Source: Malaciobacter molluscorum LMG 25693
Lineage (GTDB): Bacteria; Campylobacterota; Campylobacteria; Campylobacterales; Arcobacteraceae
DNA length: 64,000 nucleotides
NCBI RefSeq assembly: GCF_003544935.1
Contig: NZ_CP032098.1
Span: 2,356,001-2,420,000, forward strand
Direction of reading: 5' to 3'
The position numbers and the translations under genes are program-made. The notes beneath the pieces were generated by a model, which ran no database searches, was not told where the DNA came from, and saw only the letters and a list, made by a program, of their open reading frames with translations. Positions 1 through 10,590 of this stretch are shown one piece after another. The first letter of the stretch is position 1; every line of letters begins with the position of its first letter.

Positions 1-2
1 AA

Positions 3-887
3 ATAACAACTCTTTCATATAATGAAAAGATATGGTTATTTTTGGCATTTCTTGCTGCATTTGCAATAAAAATTCCTATTTTCCCTCTTCATACATGGAT
101 TATGGAAACATATAAGAATGCTCCAACAGGTGCAGTATTCTTATTATCTTCAATTATGGCAAAACTTGGTGTTTATGCTATTGTAAGATTTATGATTCCA
201 ATTTTTCCAGATATTTATGTTGAATTCTCAACATGGTTTGTAATCTTTGGATTATTTGGCCTTGTATATTTTGGAATTGCAGCACTTATGCAAGATGATA
301 TAAAAAGAATGTTTGCTTACTCATCAGCTTCACACTTAAGTTTAATATCAGCAGGTATTTTTTCTTTAAATGAGTATGGTATAAATGGTGCGTTATACTT
401 AATAATTGCACATGCAATTGCAACTGGTGCACTATTCTTATTAGTAGGGATTATTCATGATGAGACAGGAACAAAATCTATTAAAAAACTTGGTGGATTA
501 GCAAAAACTGCTCCAATATTTACAGTAGTATTTGCAATTATGTTATTTGCTAATATCGGTCTTCCTGGAACAAATGGATTTGTTTCTGAATTATTAATTA
601 TTTTTGGTATTTATGAATTTAATCATACATTAGGTTATATCTCAGCTATTACAGTAATTATTGGTGCTTCATATATGTTATGGATGTTTCAAAGAGCAAT
701 ATTACAAAATAGAGATGGTAAATCACTAAATATGCGAGATTTAAAAATCAAAGAGATAATTGGATTAGCTCCATGGGTAGTTTTAGTATTCATTATGGGT
801 ATTTATCCAGATATTTTTATTGATAAATTTGAGCCAACAGTAACTCACTATATCAATGACATTTTAAAAATTGGAGTAATGAAATGA
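3..887 (+). CDS. nuoM: NADH-quinone oxidoreductase subunit M, C-terminal part (5' end outside window)
   Basis: This is the C-terminal portion of an antiporter-like membrane subunit of respiratory complex I, which couples quinone reduction to proton transport across the inner membrane. The frame is open to the left edge of the window, so the real start lies upstream. A TTG at 42 is only an internal codon. The visible part holds the family's typical segments, including a loop with PLHTW and a K-bearing [13 protein letters not shown] stretch near the centre, followed by several hydrophobic helices. The stop overlaps the nuoN start by 4 bases (ATGA), as expected for translational coupling at the 3' end of a nuo operon. 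The assignment as NuoM rather than NuoL rests on its position directly before nuoN and on the sequence. Confidence 0.93.
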   Translation: MTTLSYNEKIWLFLAFLAAFAIKIPIFPLHTWIMETYKNAPTGAVFLLSSIMAKLGVYAIVRFMIPIFPDIYVEFSTWFVIFGLFGLVYFGIAALMQDDIKRMFAYSSASHLSLISAGIFSLNEYGINGALYLIIAHAIATGALFLLVGIIHDETGTKSIKKLGGLAKTAPIFTVVFAIMLFANIGLPGTNGFVSELLIIFGIYEFNHTLGYISAITVIIGASYMLWMFQRAILQNRDGKSLNMRDLKIKEIIGLAPWVVLVFIMGIYPDIFIDKFEPTVTHYINDILKIGVMK

Positions 888-2386
888 ATCAATTAATATT
901 TTTAATGCCAATTTTAACGGTTTTAGTAGCTAGTATTGTTTTAATGCTATTAAGTATGTATGATAGATTTAGTACAAAATATTTCATTGCTTTATCTTCT
1001 ATATTTTTAATTATTGCACTTGGTTTTTCAATAGGAACACTTACAAATGAATATTCAATAAAAGTATATAATGATATATTCAATAATGCTTTAATTTTTG
1101 ATTCATTCTCTAATTTCTTTACAATATTATTAATTGCTGGTACGTTGTTAACTATACTAATTGGTGAACACTATTTTCTTCATAGAAAATATTTTAGAGG
1201 TGAATTCTTTACTATTTTAATGTTTGCACTATTTGGTATGATTTTATTAGGAAATGCGAATGAATTAGTTACTGCTTTTATTGCATTAGAAATCGCATCT
1301 TTTTCTATTTACGTGATGGTTGGATACAATAGTGATGATGGTAAAAGAGTTGAAGCAATTTTTAAATATCTAGTATTAGGTTCTTTTATTGGAGCATTTT
1401 ATTTATTAGGAACTGTTTTAATATATGGTGCTACTCAAACAACAAATTTAACAGAAATCTCAACATATATTTCTACACATTCCGGAAATGATTTAGCATT
1501 AGTTTATATTGGAATAACGTTGATTTTATTTACTTTTCTTTTTAAAATTGCAGCATTCCCATTCCAATCTTGGTTACTTGATGTTTATCGAGGTGCACCA
1601 ATGATTATTACTGCATATATGGCATCTGTATTTAAAATTGCTATTTTCTCTTTCTTCTTAAGAGTATTTTTACAAGATATAACATCAATAATTGATTTTT
1701 GGGATTCAATTATGTATGTAATTGTAATCTTAACTTTAGTATTTGGTACTTGGTTGGCAATTACACAAAAAATAGTAAAAAGAATGCTTGCTGCATCATC
1801 AATAGTTCATACTGGATATTTACTACTTGCATTTTTAGCAGTGGGTCAAAATTCACAAGCAGCTTATGCAACTATGTTTTATTTAATTGCATATTTATTA
1901 TCAGCTATTGGATCTTTTGGTTTAGTTTCACATATTAACTCAGAAACAAGAGTTAGAGTTACATATGATGATTTTAAAGGATTATCAAAAGAGAGACCTT
2001 TTCTTGCAGCAATGATGACAATATTCCTTTTAAGTTTAGCAGGTATTCCTTCAACTATTGGATTTATTGGTAAGTTTTATGTATTTACTGAAGCAATTGA
2101 TGCTGGTTTTACAAGTTTAGCTGTACTAGCAATTATTGCAACTATTATTTCAGTTTACTACTATTTTAAGCTTATAGCTGTAATGTACTTTTACCCAGCA
2201 AATGCATCTTGTGAAAGTGAAGGATTTAATGATAAAAGAGTTTCAACTTACGCAATTGCATTTATTGCAATATTAACTGTTTTAGGTGGTATTGGTAGTG
2301 CAATCGTATTTTTTATACCTATTCCTGGAATTGACACAATGATAGAAATTGCACAAATGTCTGTTCAATCACTTATGATGAAATAA
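884..2386 (+). CDS. nuoN: NADH-quinone oxidoreductase subunit N
   Basis: 500-residue polytopic inner-membrane subunit of complex I, last gene of the nuo operon here. It has about 14 predicted hydrophobic segments and the conserved antiporter-family features, for example an early glutamate in a membrane helix ([15 protein letters not shown], about residues 133-147), a lysine-bearing helix ([11 protein letters not shown], about 220-230), and a K-R-M-L-A-ASS loop near 302. Length matches the family (480-500). The start ATG lies inside the end of nuoM. A good intrinsic terminator follows 65 bases downstream. No oddities were seen. Confidence 0.95.
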   Translation: MNQLIFLMPILTVLVASIVLMLLSMYDRFSTKYFIALSSIFLIIALGFSIGTLTNEYSIKVYNDIFNNALIFDSFSNFFTILLIAGTLLTILIGEHYFLHRKYFRGEFFTILMFALFGMILLGNANELVTAFIALEIASFSIYVMVGYNSDDGKRVEAIFKYLVLGSFIGAFYLLGTVLIYGATQTTNLTEISTYISTHSGNDLALVYIGITLILFTFLFKIAAFPFQSWLLDVYRGAPMIITAYMASVFKIAIFSFFLRVFLQDITSIIDFWDSIMYVIVILTLVFGTWLAITQKIVKRMLAASSIVHTGYLLLAFLAVGQNSQAAYATMFYLIAYLLSAIGSFGLVSHINSETRVRVTYDDFKGLSKERPFLAAMMTIFLLSLAGIPSTIGFIGKFYVFTEAIDAGFTSLAVLAIIATIISVYYYFKLIAVMYFYPANASCESEGFNDKRVSTYAIAFIAILTVLGGIGSAIVFFIPIPGIDTMIEIAQMSVQSLMMK

Positions 2387-2450
2387 AATGTGTGATTACG
2401 TAACAAAACAGGTATAACAATTTAAAATTATATAATTCTTATTCTTTTTT

Positions 2451-2476
2451 AAAAAGCCCTTATTAAAGGGCTTTTT
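2451..2476 (+). terminator. Intrinsic terminator of the nuo operon
   Basis: Perfect 11-bp inverted repeat (AAAAAGCCCTT / AAGGGCTTTTT) with an ATTA loop, running straight into a T-tract. It lies 65 bases after the nuoN stop and before the frdC promoter region, so it separates the nuo and frd transcription units. Confidence 0.88.
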
Positions 2477-2494
2477 TTATACATTTTTTCTTTT

Positions 2495-2513
2495 TTTGTA
2501 CAACATTTGTACA
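2495..2513. promoter_or_regulatory. Direct repeat TTTGTACA x2 upstream of frdC
   Basis: Two exact copies of TTTGTACA (2495-2502 and 2506-2513) start 11 bases apart, about one helical turn. They lie roughly 100 bases upstream of frdC and just above a TATAAT at 2531-2536 that could be the -10 box. The spacing suits a tandem protein-binding site. No regulator is identified, and in such AT-rich DNA a chance origin is possible. Confidence 0.25.
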
Positions 2514-2610
2514 TTCTGCTAAAATTATTTTATAATTATTTCTGAAGAACAGTTTTGATATTATTGCGCTACAATTAAAAGATTAGTAATATCACTAGAA
2601 AGGATGTAAA

Positions 2611-3393
2611 ATGAGTGACCTAATAGAAGGTTATATTGGTACTACTACGGAAAGAAAGAAGAGTCGTCTTCCAGCTAAACTTGATTATCTTCAAAGTGCA
2701 ACTGGATTATTTCTTGCTCTTTTCATGTGGGCTCATATGCTATTAGTATCTTCGATATTAATTAGCAAAGATTTTATGTATGGGGTTACAAAGGCTTTAG
2801 AAGGAAGCTTTATTGTTGAAGGGGGGAATCCAATTTTTGTTTCAATAGTAGTGGCTGTTATTTTTGTTATTTTCATTACACATGCTGCATTAGGGATGAG
2901 AAAACTACCTGGTAATTTTAAACAATACCAAGTAATTAAAGCTCACTCAAAAAATATGGGGCATGATGATACAAAACTTTGGTTTATTCAAGCATTTACT
3001 GGTTTTGCTATGTTCTTCTTAGGTTCTGTACACTTATACATTATGTTAAGTCATCCAGGAGATATTGGTCCATATGCAAGTTCTGATAGAGTTGTAAGTG
3101 ATTGGATGTGGCCTTTATATATTCTATTATTATTAGCAGTAGAATTTCATGGTACAATTGGTTTATATAGACTATGTGTGAAATGGGGTTGGTTTGATGG
3201 GAATAACCCTAAAGAGACTAGAAAAGCATTAAAAAAAGTAAAATGGGCATTAACAGTATTTTTCTTAGTATTAGGTTTTGCTACTCTTGCTGCATATATC
3301 AAAATTGGTTTAGAGCATAAAGCTGACTATGGAAAAAGATATGTTCCAACTGCACAAGTTTTAAAAATTGATAACAATGGGAGGCTAGCTTAA
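2611..3393 (+). CDS. frdC: Fumarate reductase (quinol) cytochrome b subunit
   Basis: 260-residue dihaem membrane anchor of quinol:fumarate reductase. It matches the Wolinella succinogenes FrdC type (about 256 residues, five helices). The four haem-ligand histidines are visible at H42, H91, H141 and H180, a constant offset of two from the known ligands H44/H93/H143/H182. The two functional glutamates are also kept: E64 (quinol-site Glu66 in Wolinella) and E178 (E-pathway Glu180). The start ATG has an AAAGGATG-like ribosome site. frdA begins one base after the stop, so frdC-frdA-frdB form one operon. In Arcobacter-type organisms this enzyme may run in either direction (fumarate reduction or succinate oxidation); the sequence cannot decide. 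Confidence 0.95.
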   Translation: MSDLIEGYIGTTTERKKSRLPAKLDYLQSATGLFLALFMWAHMLLVSSILISKDFMYGVTKALEGSFIVEGGNPIFVSIVVAVIFVIFITHAALGMRKLPGNFKQYQVIKAHSKNMGHDDTKLWFIQAFTGFAMFFLGSVHLYIMLSHPGDIGPYASSDRVVSDWMWPLYILLLLAVEFHGTIGLYRLCVKWGWFDGNNPKETRKALKKVKWALTVFFLVLGFATLAAYIKIGLEHKADYGKRYVPTAQVLKIDNNGRLA

Positions 3394-3394
3394 T

Positions 3395-5380
3395 ATGAAA
3401 ATTAATTACTGTGATGCATTAGTAATAGGTGGTGGATTAGCAGGTCTTAGAGCTGCTGTTGCTGCACAAAAAAAAGGACTTAGTACAATAGTTTTAAGTT
3501 TAGTTCCAGTAAAAAGATCTCATAGTGCTGCTGCACAAGGTGGTATGCAAGCAAGTTTAGGTAACTCTAAAATGTCTGATGGGGATAATGAAGATTTACA
3601 CTTTGCTGATACAGTAAAAGGTTCTGACTGGGGATGTGATCAAGAAGTTGCAAGAATGTTCGTTACAACTGCTCCAAAAGCGATTAGAGAGTTAGCAGCA
3701 TGGGGTGTGCCTTGGTCTAGAGTAAAAGCAGGAACAAGAGAAGCTGTTATCAATGCAAAAAAAACAACAATTACTGAAGATGAAGATAGACATGGTCTAA
3801 TTACTTCAAGAGACTTTGGTGGTACTAAAAAATGGAGAACATGTTATACAGCTGATGCAACTGGACATACAATGTTATTTGGTGTTGCAAATGAAGCTTT
3901 AAAACATGATGTTGATATTAGAGATAGAAAAGAAGCAATCAGATTAATCCATGAAGATGGAAGATGTTATGGTACTGTTGTAAGAGATTTAATTACAGGT
4001 GAACTTGAAGCTTATGTTGCAAAAGGTACATGTATTGCAACTGGTGGATATGGAAGAGTATTTAAACAAACAACGAATGCAGTTATTTGTGAAGGTATTG
4101 GTGCAGCAATTGCCCTTGAAACAGGTGTTGCAACTTTATCAAATATGGAAGCTGTACAATTCCATCCAACTCCAATCGTTCCATCTGGTATTTTATTAAC
4201 AGAAGGTTGTAGAGGTGATGGTGGTATCTTAAGAGATGTTGACGGTCATAGATTTATGCCAGATTATGAACCTGAGAAAAAAGAACTTGCTTCAAGAGAC
4301 GTTGTATCAAGAAGAATGATTGAACATATTAGAAATGGTAAAGGTGTTCCTTCACCTTATGGTTATCATGTATGGTTAGATATTTCTATTTTAGGTAGAG
4401 AGCATATTGAAAGAAACTTAAGAGATGTACAAGAAATTTGTCAAATCTTTAATGGTATTGATCCAGCTGATGAAGGACCAAAAGGTTGGGCTCCAGTTCT
4501 TCCAATGCAACACTACTCAATGGGTGGTATTAGAACAAAACCAACAGGAGAAGCAACAAGATTAAAAGGTCTTTTCTCTTGTGGTGAAGCTGCTTGTTGG
4601 GATATGCATGGATTTAATAGACTTGGAGGAAACTCAGTTTCTGAAACAGTTGTTGCTGGTATGATTGTAGGTAACTATTTTGCAGACTTTTGTTTAGAAA
4701 ATGATATAACAATTCCTACTGCAACTATTCAAAAATTTGTTGATGAAGAAGATGCATATTTAGATGAAATTTTATCTTATAACGGTTCTGAAAGTATTTT
4801 CAAAATCAAAAATAGAATGAAAGACATTATGCATGATAAAGTTGGTATTTTTAGAGATGGTCCACACCTAGAAGAAGCAGTAGAAGAATTAAAAGAACTT
4901 TTAGTTAAAACAAAACAAATTACTGTTAAATCAAAAGAAAGAGCTGGTAACCCAGAACTTGAAGAAGCATATAGAGTTCCCAAAATGTTAAAAATTGCAC
5001 TTTGTGTTGCTAAAGGTGCAAGAGATAGAACTGAATCAAGAGGTGCGCACTCAAGAGAAGATTACACAAAAAGAGATGATGCAAACTGGTTAAATAGAAC
5101 ACTTTGCACATGGCCTAACCCTACAGATATAGAACCAACAATTGAATATGCTCCATTAGATATTATGAAAATGGAAATGCCTCCAGCATTTAGAGGTTAT
5201 GGTGCTAAGGGTATGATTATTGAACATCCAGATTCTGCAAAAAGACAAGCTGAAGTTGATGAATTAAGAGAAAAAATGGAAGCTGAAGGTAAAGATAGAC
5301 ATGAAATTCAAGATGCATTAATGCACTTTGATTTACCAATGAATTATAAAGAAAGAAATGAAAGAGCAGGAGATAAATAA
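3395..5380 (+). CDS. frdA: Fumarate reductase flavoprotein subunit
   Basis: 661-residue catalytic subunit carrying covalent FAD. It faces the cytoplasm and interconverts fumarate and succinate. The N-terminal dinucleotide-binding motif IGGGLAGL is at about residues 11-18. The FAD-linking histidine is H43 in [11 protein letters not shown]257 (in FHPTP) and the catalytic arginine R301 (in SRDVVSRR) fall at the same numbers as in the Wolinella enzyme. Further active-site motifs QHYSMGG and NRLGGNS follow. Length fits the epsilonproteobacterial family (about 656). It starts one base after frdC and its stop overlaps the frdB start by one base. Confidence 0.96.
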   Translation: MKINYCDALVIGGGLAGLRAAVAAQKKGLSTIVLSLVPVKRSHSAAAQGGMQASLGNSKMSDGDNEDLHFADTVKGSDWGCDQEVARMFVTTAPKAIRELAAWGVPWSRVKAGTREAVINAKKTTITEDEDRHGLITSRDFGGTKKWRTCYTADATGHTMLFGVANEALKHDVDIRDRKEAIRLIHEDGRCYGTVVRDLITGELEAYVAKGTCIATGGYGRVFKQTTNAVICEGIGAAIALETGVATLSNMEAVQFHPTPIVPSGILLTEGCRGDGGILRDVDGHRFMPDYEPEKKELASRDVVSRRMIEHIRNGKGVPSPYGYHVWLDISILGREHIERNLRDVQEICQIFNGIDPADEGPKGWAPVLPMQHYSMGGIRTKPTGEATRLKGLFSCGEAACWDMHGFNRLGGNSVSETVVAGMIVGNYFADFCLENDITIPTATIQKFVDEEDAYLDEILSYNGSESIFKIKNRMKDIMHDKVGIFRDGPHLEEAVEELKELLVKTKQITVKSKERAGNPELEEAYRVPKMLKIALCVAKGARDRTESRGAHSREDYTKRDDANWLNRTLCTWPNPTDIEPTIEYAPLDIMKMEMPPAFRGYGAKGMIIEHPDSAKRQAEVDELREKMEAEGKDRHEIQDALMHFDLPMNYKERNERAGDK

Positions 5381-6114
5381 TGAGTAATGAACAAAAAGGT
5401 AGAGAAATAACTATTTCAGTTCTTAAATTTAATCCAAGAAGTAAGGTTTCAAAACCTCACTTTGTAGATTATAAAATAGAAGAGACACCAGGTATGACTC
5501 TTTTCATTGCACTAAACTATATAAGAGAAAACTTAGACCCTGATTTATCTTTTGACTTTGTATGTAGAGCAGGTATTTGTGGTTCTTGTGGTATGGTAAT
5601 AAATGGAAAACCTGCATTGGCTTGTAGAACATTAACTTCAAGTTATCCAGAAGGAAAATTAAAATTAATGCCAATGCCAGCATTTGAATTAATCAAAGAT
5701 TTATCAGTAAATACTGGTAAATGGATGGATAAAATGTCAAAAAGAGTTGAATCGTGGATTCATTCTAATAAAGAAGTTGATATTTCTAAAATGGAAGAAA
5801 GAATTGATCCTGAAGTTGCAAATGATACATTTGAATTAGATAGATGTATTGAGTGTGGTATTTGTGTTGCTTCTTGTGGTACTATGCTTATGAGACCAGA
5901 TTTTGTTGGTCCTGTAGGTTTAAATAGAGTAGCAAGATTTGAAGTTGATCCACATGACAATAGAACTGCTGAAGATTACTATGAATTAGTAGGTGATGAT
6001 GATGGTATTTTTGGTTGTATGTCATTAATGGCTTGTGAAGATCATTGTCCAAAACACTTACCTCTTCAAAATAAAATAGCTTATCTAAGAAGAAAATTAG
6101 TATCATTACGATAA
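5380..6114 (+). CDS. frdB: Fumarate reductase iron-sulfur subunit
   Basis: 244-residue electron-transfer subunit linking FrdA to the FrdC haems. The [2Fe-2S] ligands appear as C62-x4-C67-x2-C70-x11-C82. The [4Fe-4S] set is [11 protein letters not shown] near residue 156, and the [3Fe-4S] region contains [16 protein letters not shown] near 210-225. Length matches the Wolinella protein (about 239). The start overlaps the frdA stop (TAATG). A strong hairpin terminator follows, so the operon ends here although the dynamin-like genes lie close behind. Confidence 0.96.
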   Translation: MSNEQKGREITISVLKFNPRSKVSKPHFVDYKIEETPGMTLFIALNYIRENLDPDLSFDFVCRAGICGSCGMVINGKPALACRTLTSSYPEGKLKLMPMPAFELIKDLSVNTGKWMDKMSKRVESWIHSNKEVDISKMEERIDPEVANDTFELDRCIECGICVASCGTMLMRPDFVGPVGLNRVARFEVDPHDNRTAEDYYELVGDDDGIFGCMSLMACEDHCPKHLPLQNKIAYLRRKLVSLR

Positions 6115-6123
6115 TTAAATAAA

Positions 6124-6148
6124 TTGTGAAGAGTTTTTCTCTTCACAA
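6124..6148. repeat. Inverted repeat after frdB
   Basis: Perfect 10-bp stem (TTGTGAAGAG / CTCTTCACAA) with a 5-base TTTTT loop directly behind the frdB stop. It lacks a T-tract on the plus strand (A's follow), so it is more likely an mRNA 3'-end stabiliser or half of a two-hairpin terminator than a terminator by itself. Confidence 0.5.
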
Positions 6149-6166
6149 GAAAAAAAATCAAAAATA

Positions 6167-6205
6167 AAAAAGTTAATTACCATTTAATGTGGTAATTAAC
6201 TTTTT
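6167..6205 (+). terminator. Intrinsic terminator between frdCAB and the dynamin-like genes
   Basis: Perfect 16-bp inverted repeat (6167-6182 with 6190-6205), 7-base loop, five T's on the right arm and more T-rich DNA after it. It ends 25 bases before the next start codon. It would end frd transcription, or act as an attenuator leaving low read-through into the GTPase pair. Confidence 0.85.
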
Positions 6206-6229
6206 CTATTTTATAAGTACGGAGATAAA

Positions 6230-8560
6230 ATGAATTTAGCAAATGATTACTTTTTACTTTACCATGGTAGTCAAGTAAAAAAAGAGATTTCTTATGAAAT
6301 CATGAATATAAAAGAAGCTGAATTTTACGAAGTTGCTGCATTAATTTTAAGTGCAACAAGAAAAAATTATGAAAAATATTTTCCTTTAAAATCTTTTAAT
6401 AAACTTTGTAAAATTATAACAGATAAAACTCCTACAACAATTAATGAACTATATCAATTACAATATAACTTAATAGAAATAATTTCAAAAAATAATAATA
6501 AAGATGATATTGAAAAATTACATAGCACTTTTGAATATTTAAAAAATGAAAATATATTAAATAATGCAGATAATGAAAAATTAATTTCATTATTTGATCC
6601 AAGTGAACTAGTTGTTGAAGAAGAAAAAACTAATGATGTTGCAATTGACAATAATCTAACATTCCAAGAACATAAAGAAGATATTGACGATACAATAAAA
6701 CAATTAAAAGAACTTTTTAATAAAGAAGAATTAAAAAAAGAGTTAGATGAAACAATTGATTATATTAATAATCAAAAATTTTCTATTGGTATTACAGGTG
6801 TTATGAACGCAGGAAAATCTACTATGCTTAATGCTTTAATGGGTAAAGAGATTTTAGGAAGTGCAGTTGTTCCTGAAACTGCGAATTTAACAATTGTAAA
6901 ATATGATAAAACACCAAGTGCAAATGTTTTTTATTGGAATAAACAAGAATGGGAAAAAATAGAAAATAGTGCATCTGATATAAAATCAATAAAAGAGTTT
7001 ATTGATGAAACAAAATCTATTTTTAAAGATGATCTATATAATTACATTAAAGAAGAATCAAGAAGTGAGAGTGTTGATATAAATAACTTAGCAGCATTTA
7101 CTTCAGCAGAAGCAAGTGGTAAAAAGTGTAATTTAGTTAAATATGTTGAATTAAAATCAAATTTAGAATTTTTAGAAGATGGTATTGAAATTGTTGATAC
7201 ACCAGGTCTTGATGATCCTGTTATTCAAAGAGAAGAGATAACAAAAGAGTATTTATCAACTTGTGATATGATGTTACACCTTATGAACGTAAGTCAAAGT
7301 GCCACATTAAAAGATGTTGAATTTATTATAGATGCACTGCTTTATCAAAATATATCAAAACTTTTAATAGTTATTACAAGAGCTGATACTGTATCAAAAG
7401 AGCAATTACAAGAAGTAATTGATTACACAAAAACTTCAATAAAAAAACAATTAAAATCTTTAAATAAAGATAGTAAACTTGATTATATTTTAAAAACTAT
7501 TAAGTTTATTCCAATATCTGGAAGAATGGCACTATTACATAGAACTGGTAGAGAAGAAGAGGCTTTAAAAGCTGGTTTTAAAATAGAAGATACAGGTATC
7601 ATTGAAATAGAAGATTATTTAAATGATTCATTATTTGGTAAAAATAGTTCAAAAAGTGAATTAATTATAAAAAGTGCTAAAACACAAATTATGAGAACTA
7701 TTGATAAGCAAACTTCTGCTTTAAATTATGAATTAAGATTATTATCAAAATCAAAAGAAGAATTAGAACTTGAATTATCAGAATTTAATAAAAAGAAATC
7801 TGCTAATGAGAAAATCTTTCAAGCAATGAAAGAGGACATTTTATATTATAAAGATGATACAAAAAACTATATAAAATCTCTACAAACATTTTTAAGTTCA
7901 GAATTAATTGAATTACAAACATTAATTAAACAAAGAGTAATAAGTGATGTTAGATATACATATGAAAAAGAAAAGAAAAAACCAGAAGAAATAAGAACTA
8001 AAAGTATCATTCAAACTGCAATAAAAGATGGAATTATTGATGTAGTTAGAGATTATAGATATAAATTTATCAAAAAGTCTCAAAGTATTGGAGAAATATG
8101 TGAACAAAAATATCATGATTTTGGTTTTATAATTGGACATAATAATGATAATTTTGACGCAAGAGGATTCTTTCAAGAAGATTTTAAAAGTGGTTTTTTA
8201 ACAACATCAAATGATATTTTAATTTCTAAAATTGTAAATGCAGTTAATAAATCTAAATCTAATAGATTAGAAGAACTAGATTCAAAAATAGAACAATTTT
8301 TAAAAGAAGAATTTATTAATATTGAAGAAAATATTACTACAAAAGCAAATGAAATATCACAAATATTAATTGATAATTTCTTTGATGCATTAAATGCTCC
8401 ATTAAAAAACTTTGAAGATAGATTAAAAAGTGATGAAGAAATACTTCAAAAACAATTAAAATCTTTTGAAGAAAATGATAAAAATAGAGATACATTATCT
8501 CTACAAATACATAAAAACTTAAAAAAATTAGAAACAATAAAAGAGGGTTGTAAAAAATGA
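6230..8560 (+). CDS. Dynamin-like GTPase, larger partner (DLP1-like)
   Basis: 776-residue dynamin-superfamily GTPase. The G1 P-loop GVMNAGKST is at about residues 191-199, the G3 motif DTPGLDD near 323 and the G4 motif TRAD near 382. A long helical stalk-like region with coiled-coil character follows (KSKEELELELSEF and after). About 190 residues precede the GTPase domain, unusual for classical dynamins but seen in the Campylobacter DLP1 type. Position directly after frdCAB and overlap with a second GTPase gene match Cj0411/Cj0412 of Campylobacter jejuni, whose products form a membrane-tethering heterotetramer. Role inferred: membrane binding, remodelling or tethering. A GGAG ribosome site precedes the ATG. 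Confidence 0.85.
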   Translation: MNLANDYFLLYHGSQVKKEISYEIMNIKEAEFYEVAALILSATRKNYEKYFPLKSFNKLCKIITDKTPTTINELYQLQYNLIEIISKNNNKDDIEKLHSTFEYLKNENILNNADNEKLISLFDPSELVVEEEKTNDVAIDNNLTFQEHKEDIDDTIKQLKELFNKEELKKELDETIDYINNQKFSIGITGVMNAGKSTMLNALMGKEILGSAVVPETANLTIVKYDKTPSANVFYWNKQEWEKIENSASDIKSIKEFIDETKSIFKDDLYNYIKEESRSESVDINNLAAFTSAEASGKKCNLVKYVELKSNLEFLEDGIEIVDTPGLDDPVIQREEITKEYLSTCDMMLHLMNVSQSATLKDVEFIIDALLYQNISKLLIVITRADTVSKEQLQEVIDYTKTSIKKQLKSLNKDSKLDYILKTIKFIPISGRMALLHRTGREEEALKAGFKIEDTGIIEIEDYLNDSLFGKNSSKSELIIKSAKTQIMRTIDKQTSALNYELRLLSKSKEELELELSEFNKKKSANEKIFQAMKEDILYYKDDTKNYIKSLQTFLSSELIELQTLIKQRVISDVRYTYEKEKKKPEEIRTKSIIQTAIKDGIIDVVRDYRYKFIKKSQSIGEICEQKYHDFGFIIGHNNDNFDARGFFQEDFKSGFLTTSNDILISKIVNAVNKSKSNRLEELDSKIEQFLKEEFINIEENITTKANEISQILIDNFFDALNAPLKNFEDRLKSDEEILQKQLKSFEENDKNRDTLSLQIHKNLKKLETIKEGCKK

Positions 8561-10578
8561 AACTATTACAACAATTTATAAATGAATATAAAACAGCCTA
8601 TGAAAAAAAAGAAATAGTTTATGAAGATAGTATTGTAGGTGAAATAAATAGAGTAAAAGATTTATTATTAGATGATTATTTTTTGCCATCAGTACAGTTA
8701 AAATCAATATTAGACAAATTTAATAGAAAAGCTAGATACCCAATGGAGATTGCAATTACAGGTCAATTTTCAGCTGGTAAATCAACTTTTTTAAATGCAT
8801 TATTATCAAGAAATATTTTGCCAACAGGAATTACACCTGTAACATCAAAGGTAAATTTTATAAACTATGGTGAAGAGTATAAATTAAAAATAACATATAA
8901 ATCTGGTGCAGAAGAGTATCATAGTATCGATGCAATAGCTGATTTTACAGATCAAAGAAAAGATGAATTAGATGATGTAAAATACTTAACTTTATATGCA
9001 CCTATGGATATTTTAAAAGATATATCTTTTGTGGATACTCCAGGACTTAATTCTCAAAGTCAAAGTGATACAGAAACAACAAGAAGAGTTTTAAGAGATG
9101 TTGGTGGAATAATATGGTTGACACTAATTGATAATGCAGGAAAAATGAGTGAAGCAGAAGTTCTTGAAGAGTATATGCAACATTTTAAAAATAAATCTTT
9201 ATGCGTATTAAATCAAAAAGATAAATTTACACAAGAACAAATTAAGACAACAACAAATTATATAAAAACTAAGTTTGCTAAATATTTTGCAGAAGTTGTA
9301 CCAATTTCAGCAAAACAAGCACTTGATTCACGACAGCATCAAAAAAATATATTACTTGAATCTGTTTATACACAAATAACAAATGAGTTTAAAACTAAGC
9401 TAAGTGAAAATTTAGAAGTAAATTCAATAAACTTTTTTGAAAAAGAATTTGAAGAATTTAAGAAAGAAGTTCATACAATCAATTCAAAAGATGATACACA
9501 AGATTTAAAATTATTAGAAGAATCAAATATAAATAAAGTATTAGAATTTATAGAAAATACAATTAGACCTCAAGCAAAAGAAGCAAAAGAGTTCTCTATA
9601 AAAAATGACTTAAAAGGTGTTTGTGATATTTTAATAAAAGAATATGAAACAATAATAGGTTCTTATAACTCATTAGAAGATATTTTAAAAAATACAGAAA
9701 ATAAAGTATTAGAAGCTTTTGAAGATATTTATAAAAAATATTCTAAAGATTTATATAATATATATAATTCATTAGAAATTATTATGGAAAAAATAGCAAA
9801 TGAGACTTTTAAAAATATCAAAAGAGTAGAATCTACAAGATTCCAAGAGACTAAAGGTAACTTCTTAACTGGAACAAAAATACAAAAAGTAGAATATAGC
9901 ACTTTTTGGATAGATAGTGATAATGTTTACAAAAATCTTTTTTATGATGATCAAACAATTGATAAAATGTTTAAACGTTCTATTAAAATGCTTAAAAACA
10001 ATGAGTTACAAACAGATGAAGCTTTTAGAGAAGTTTATAGAAAGTTAGAATCTGAAGTTCATAAATGGCAAGAAGCCTATGAAAAAATTAGAAAACACAG
10101 AGAAATTGCATCTGATTTAGAGTTTTCAAATACAAGACACTTTGCAGCAAAAGTACATGAAAATGTTTTAAAAGAGTATCAAAAAGCAATTTTAGAAAAT
10201 ATTTCAGCTTTAAGAAAGAAATTTGCATATTTTAATGGTGCATTATCATATTCATATATTCAAACAACACAAGCCACAATTGCTCACTTTGAACAACAAA
10301 TTAAAGAATCAGAAGATTTATATAAAAAAGAACCTACTAAATTTAGTATTCATCACCCAAGAGAAGATGAAATACTTTCTAAATTAAGAGCAAACTTTGC
10401 ATTTGAAAAAATTGAAGATTTTTTAACTTCAAAAAGAAATTATTTATTTAAAATAATAAAATATTCAAAAGAACAATATTTAGAAATAAATAAAGATAGA
10501 ATAAAATTTGTAGAATCGAAAAAACAAAATTTTGATAAGAAAATAGAGAAATTAAAAGAAATAAAAGAGAGTATTTAA
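8557..10578 (+). CDS. Dynamin-like GTPase, smaller partner (DLP2-like)
   Basis: 673-residue dynamin-superfamily GTPase starting inside the last codons of the upstream GTPase gene (ATGA overlap), so the two are translationally coupled. The G1 motif GQFSAGKST is at about residues 69-77, the G3 motif DTPGLN near 160 and the G4 motif NQKDK near 219. Long charged helices follow. The short N-terminus before the GTPase domain and the gene order fit the DLP2 partner of the Campylobacter Cj0411/Cj0412 pair. It is expected to associate with the inner membrane together with its partner. Convergent with the glycerate kinase gene, sharing a terminator hairpin. Confidence 0.84.
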   Translation: MKLLQQFINEYKTAYEKKEIVYEDSIVGEINRVKDLLLDDYFLPSVQLKSILDKFNRKARYPMEIAITGQFSAGKSTFLNALLSRNILPTGITPVTSKVNFINYGEEYKLKITYKSGAEEYHSIDAIADFTDQRKDELDDVKYLTLYAPMDILKDISFVDTPGLNSQSQSDTETTRRVLRDVGGIIWLTLIDNAGKMSEAEVLEEYMQHFKNKSLCVLNQKDKFTQEQIKTTTNYIKTKFAKYFAEVVPISAKQALDSRQHQKNILLESVYTQITNEFKTKLSENLEVNSINFFEKEFEEFKKEVHTINSKDDTQDLKLLEESNINKVLEFIENTIRPQAKEAKEFSIKNDLKGVCDILIKEYETIIGSYNSLEDILKNTENKVLEAFEDIYKKYSKDLYNIYNSLEIIMEKIANETFKNIKRVESTRFQETKGNFLTGTKIQKVEYSTFWIDSDNVYKNLFYDDQTIDKMFKRSIKMLKNNELQTDEAFREVYRKLESEVHKWQEAYEKIRKHREIASDLEFSNTRHFAAKVHENVLKEYQKAILENISALRKKFAYFNGALSYSYIQTTQATIAHFEQQIKESEDLYKKEPTKFSIHHPREDEILSKLRANFAFEKIEDFLTSKRNYLFKIIKYSKEQYLEINKDRIKFVESKKQNFDKKIEKLKEIKESI

Positions 10579-10590
10579 CTCCTTTTATTT
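10559..10590. terminator. Shared convergent terminator hairpin
   Basis: Stem AAATAAAAG / CTTTTATTT, then GAGT / ACTC after a one-base bulge, with a 5-base loop. It overlaps the stop codons of both converging genes (DLP2 and glycerate kinase) and has A/T-rich flanks in both directions, so it may serve both strands. Confidence 0.6.

Noticed and set aside
42-44. TTG at 42 as start of the nuoM gene
   Set aside because: The frame is open and matches NuoM further upstream to the window edge, so this is an internal codon of a truncated gene.
2611-6114. Naming the operon sdhCAB (succinate dehydrogenase)
   Set aside because: Haem ligands, key glutamates and residue numbering match Wolinella-type FrdCAB, so the frd name was kept, although the enzyme may work in both directions.
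6124-6148. First hairpin after frdB as an independent terminator
   Set aside because: No T-tract follows on the plus strand; the stronger second hairpin at 6167-6205 is the better terminator. Kept only as an inverted repeat.
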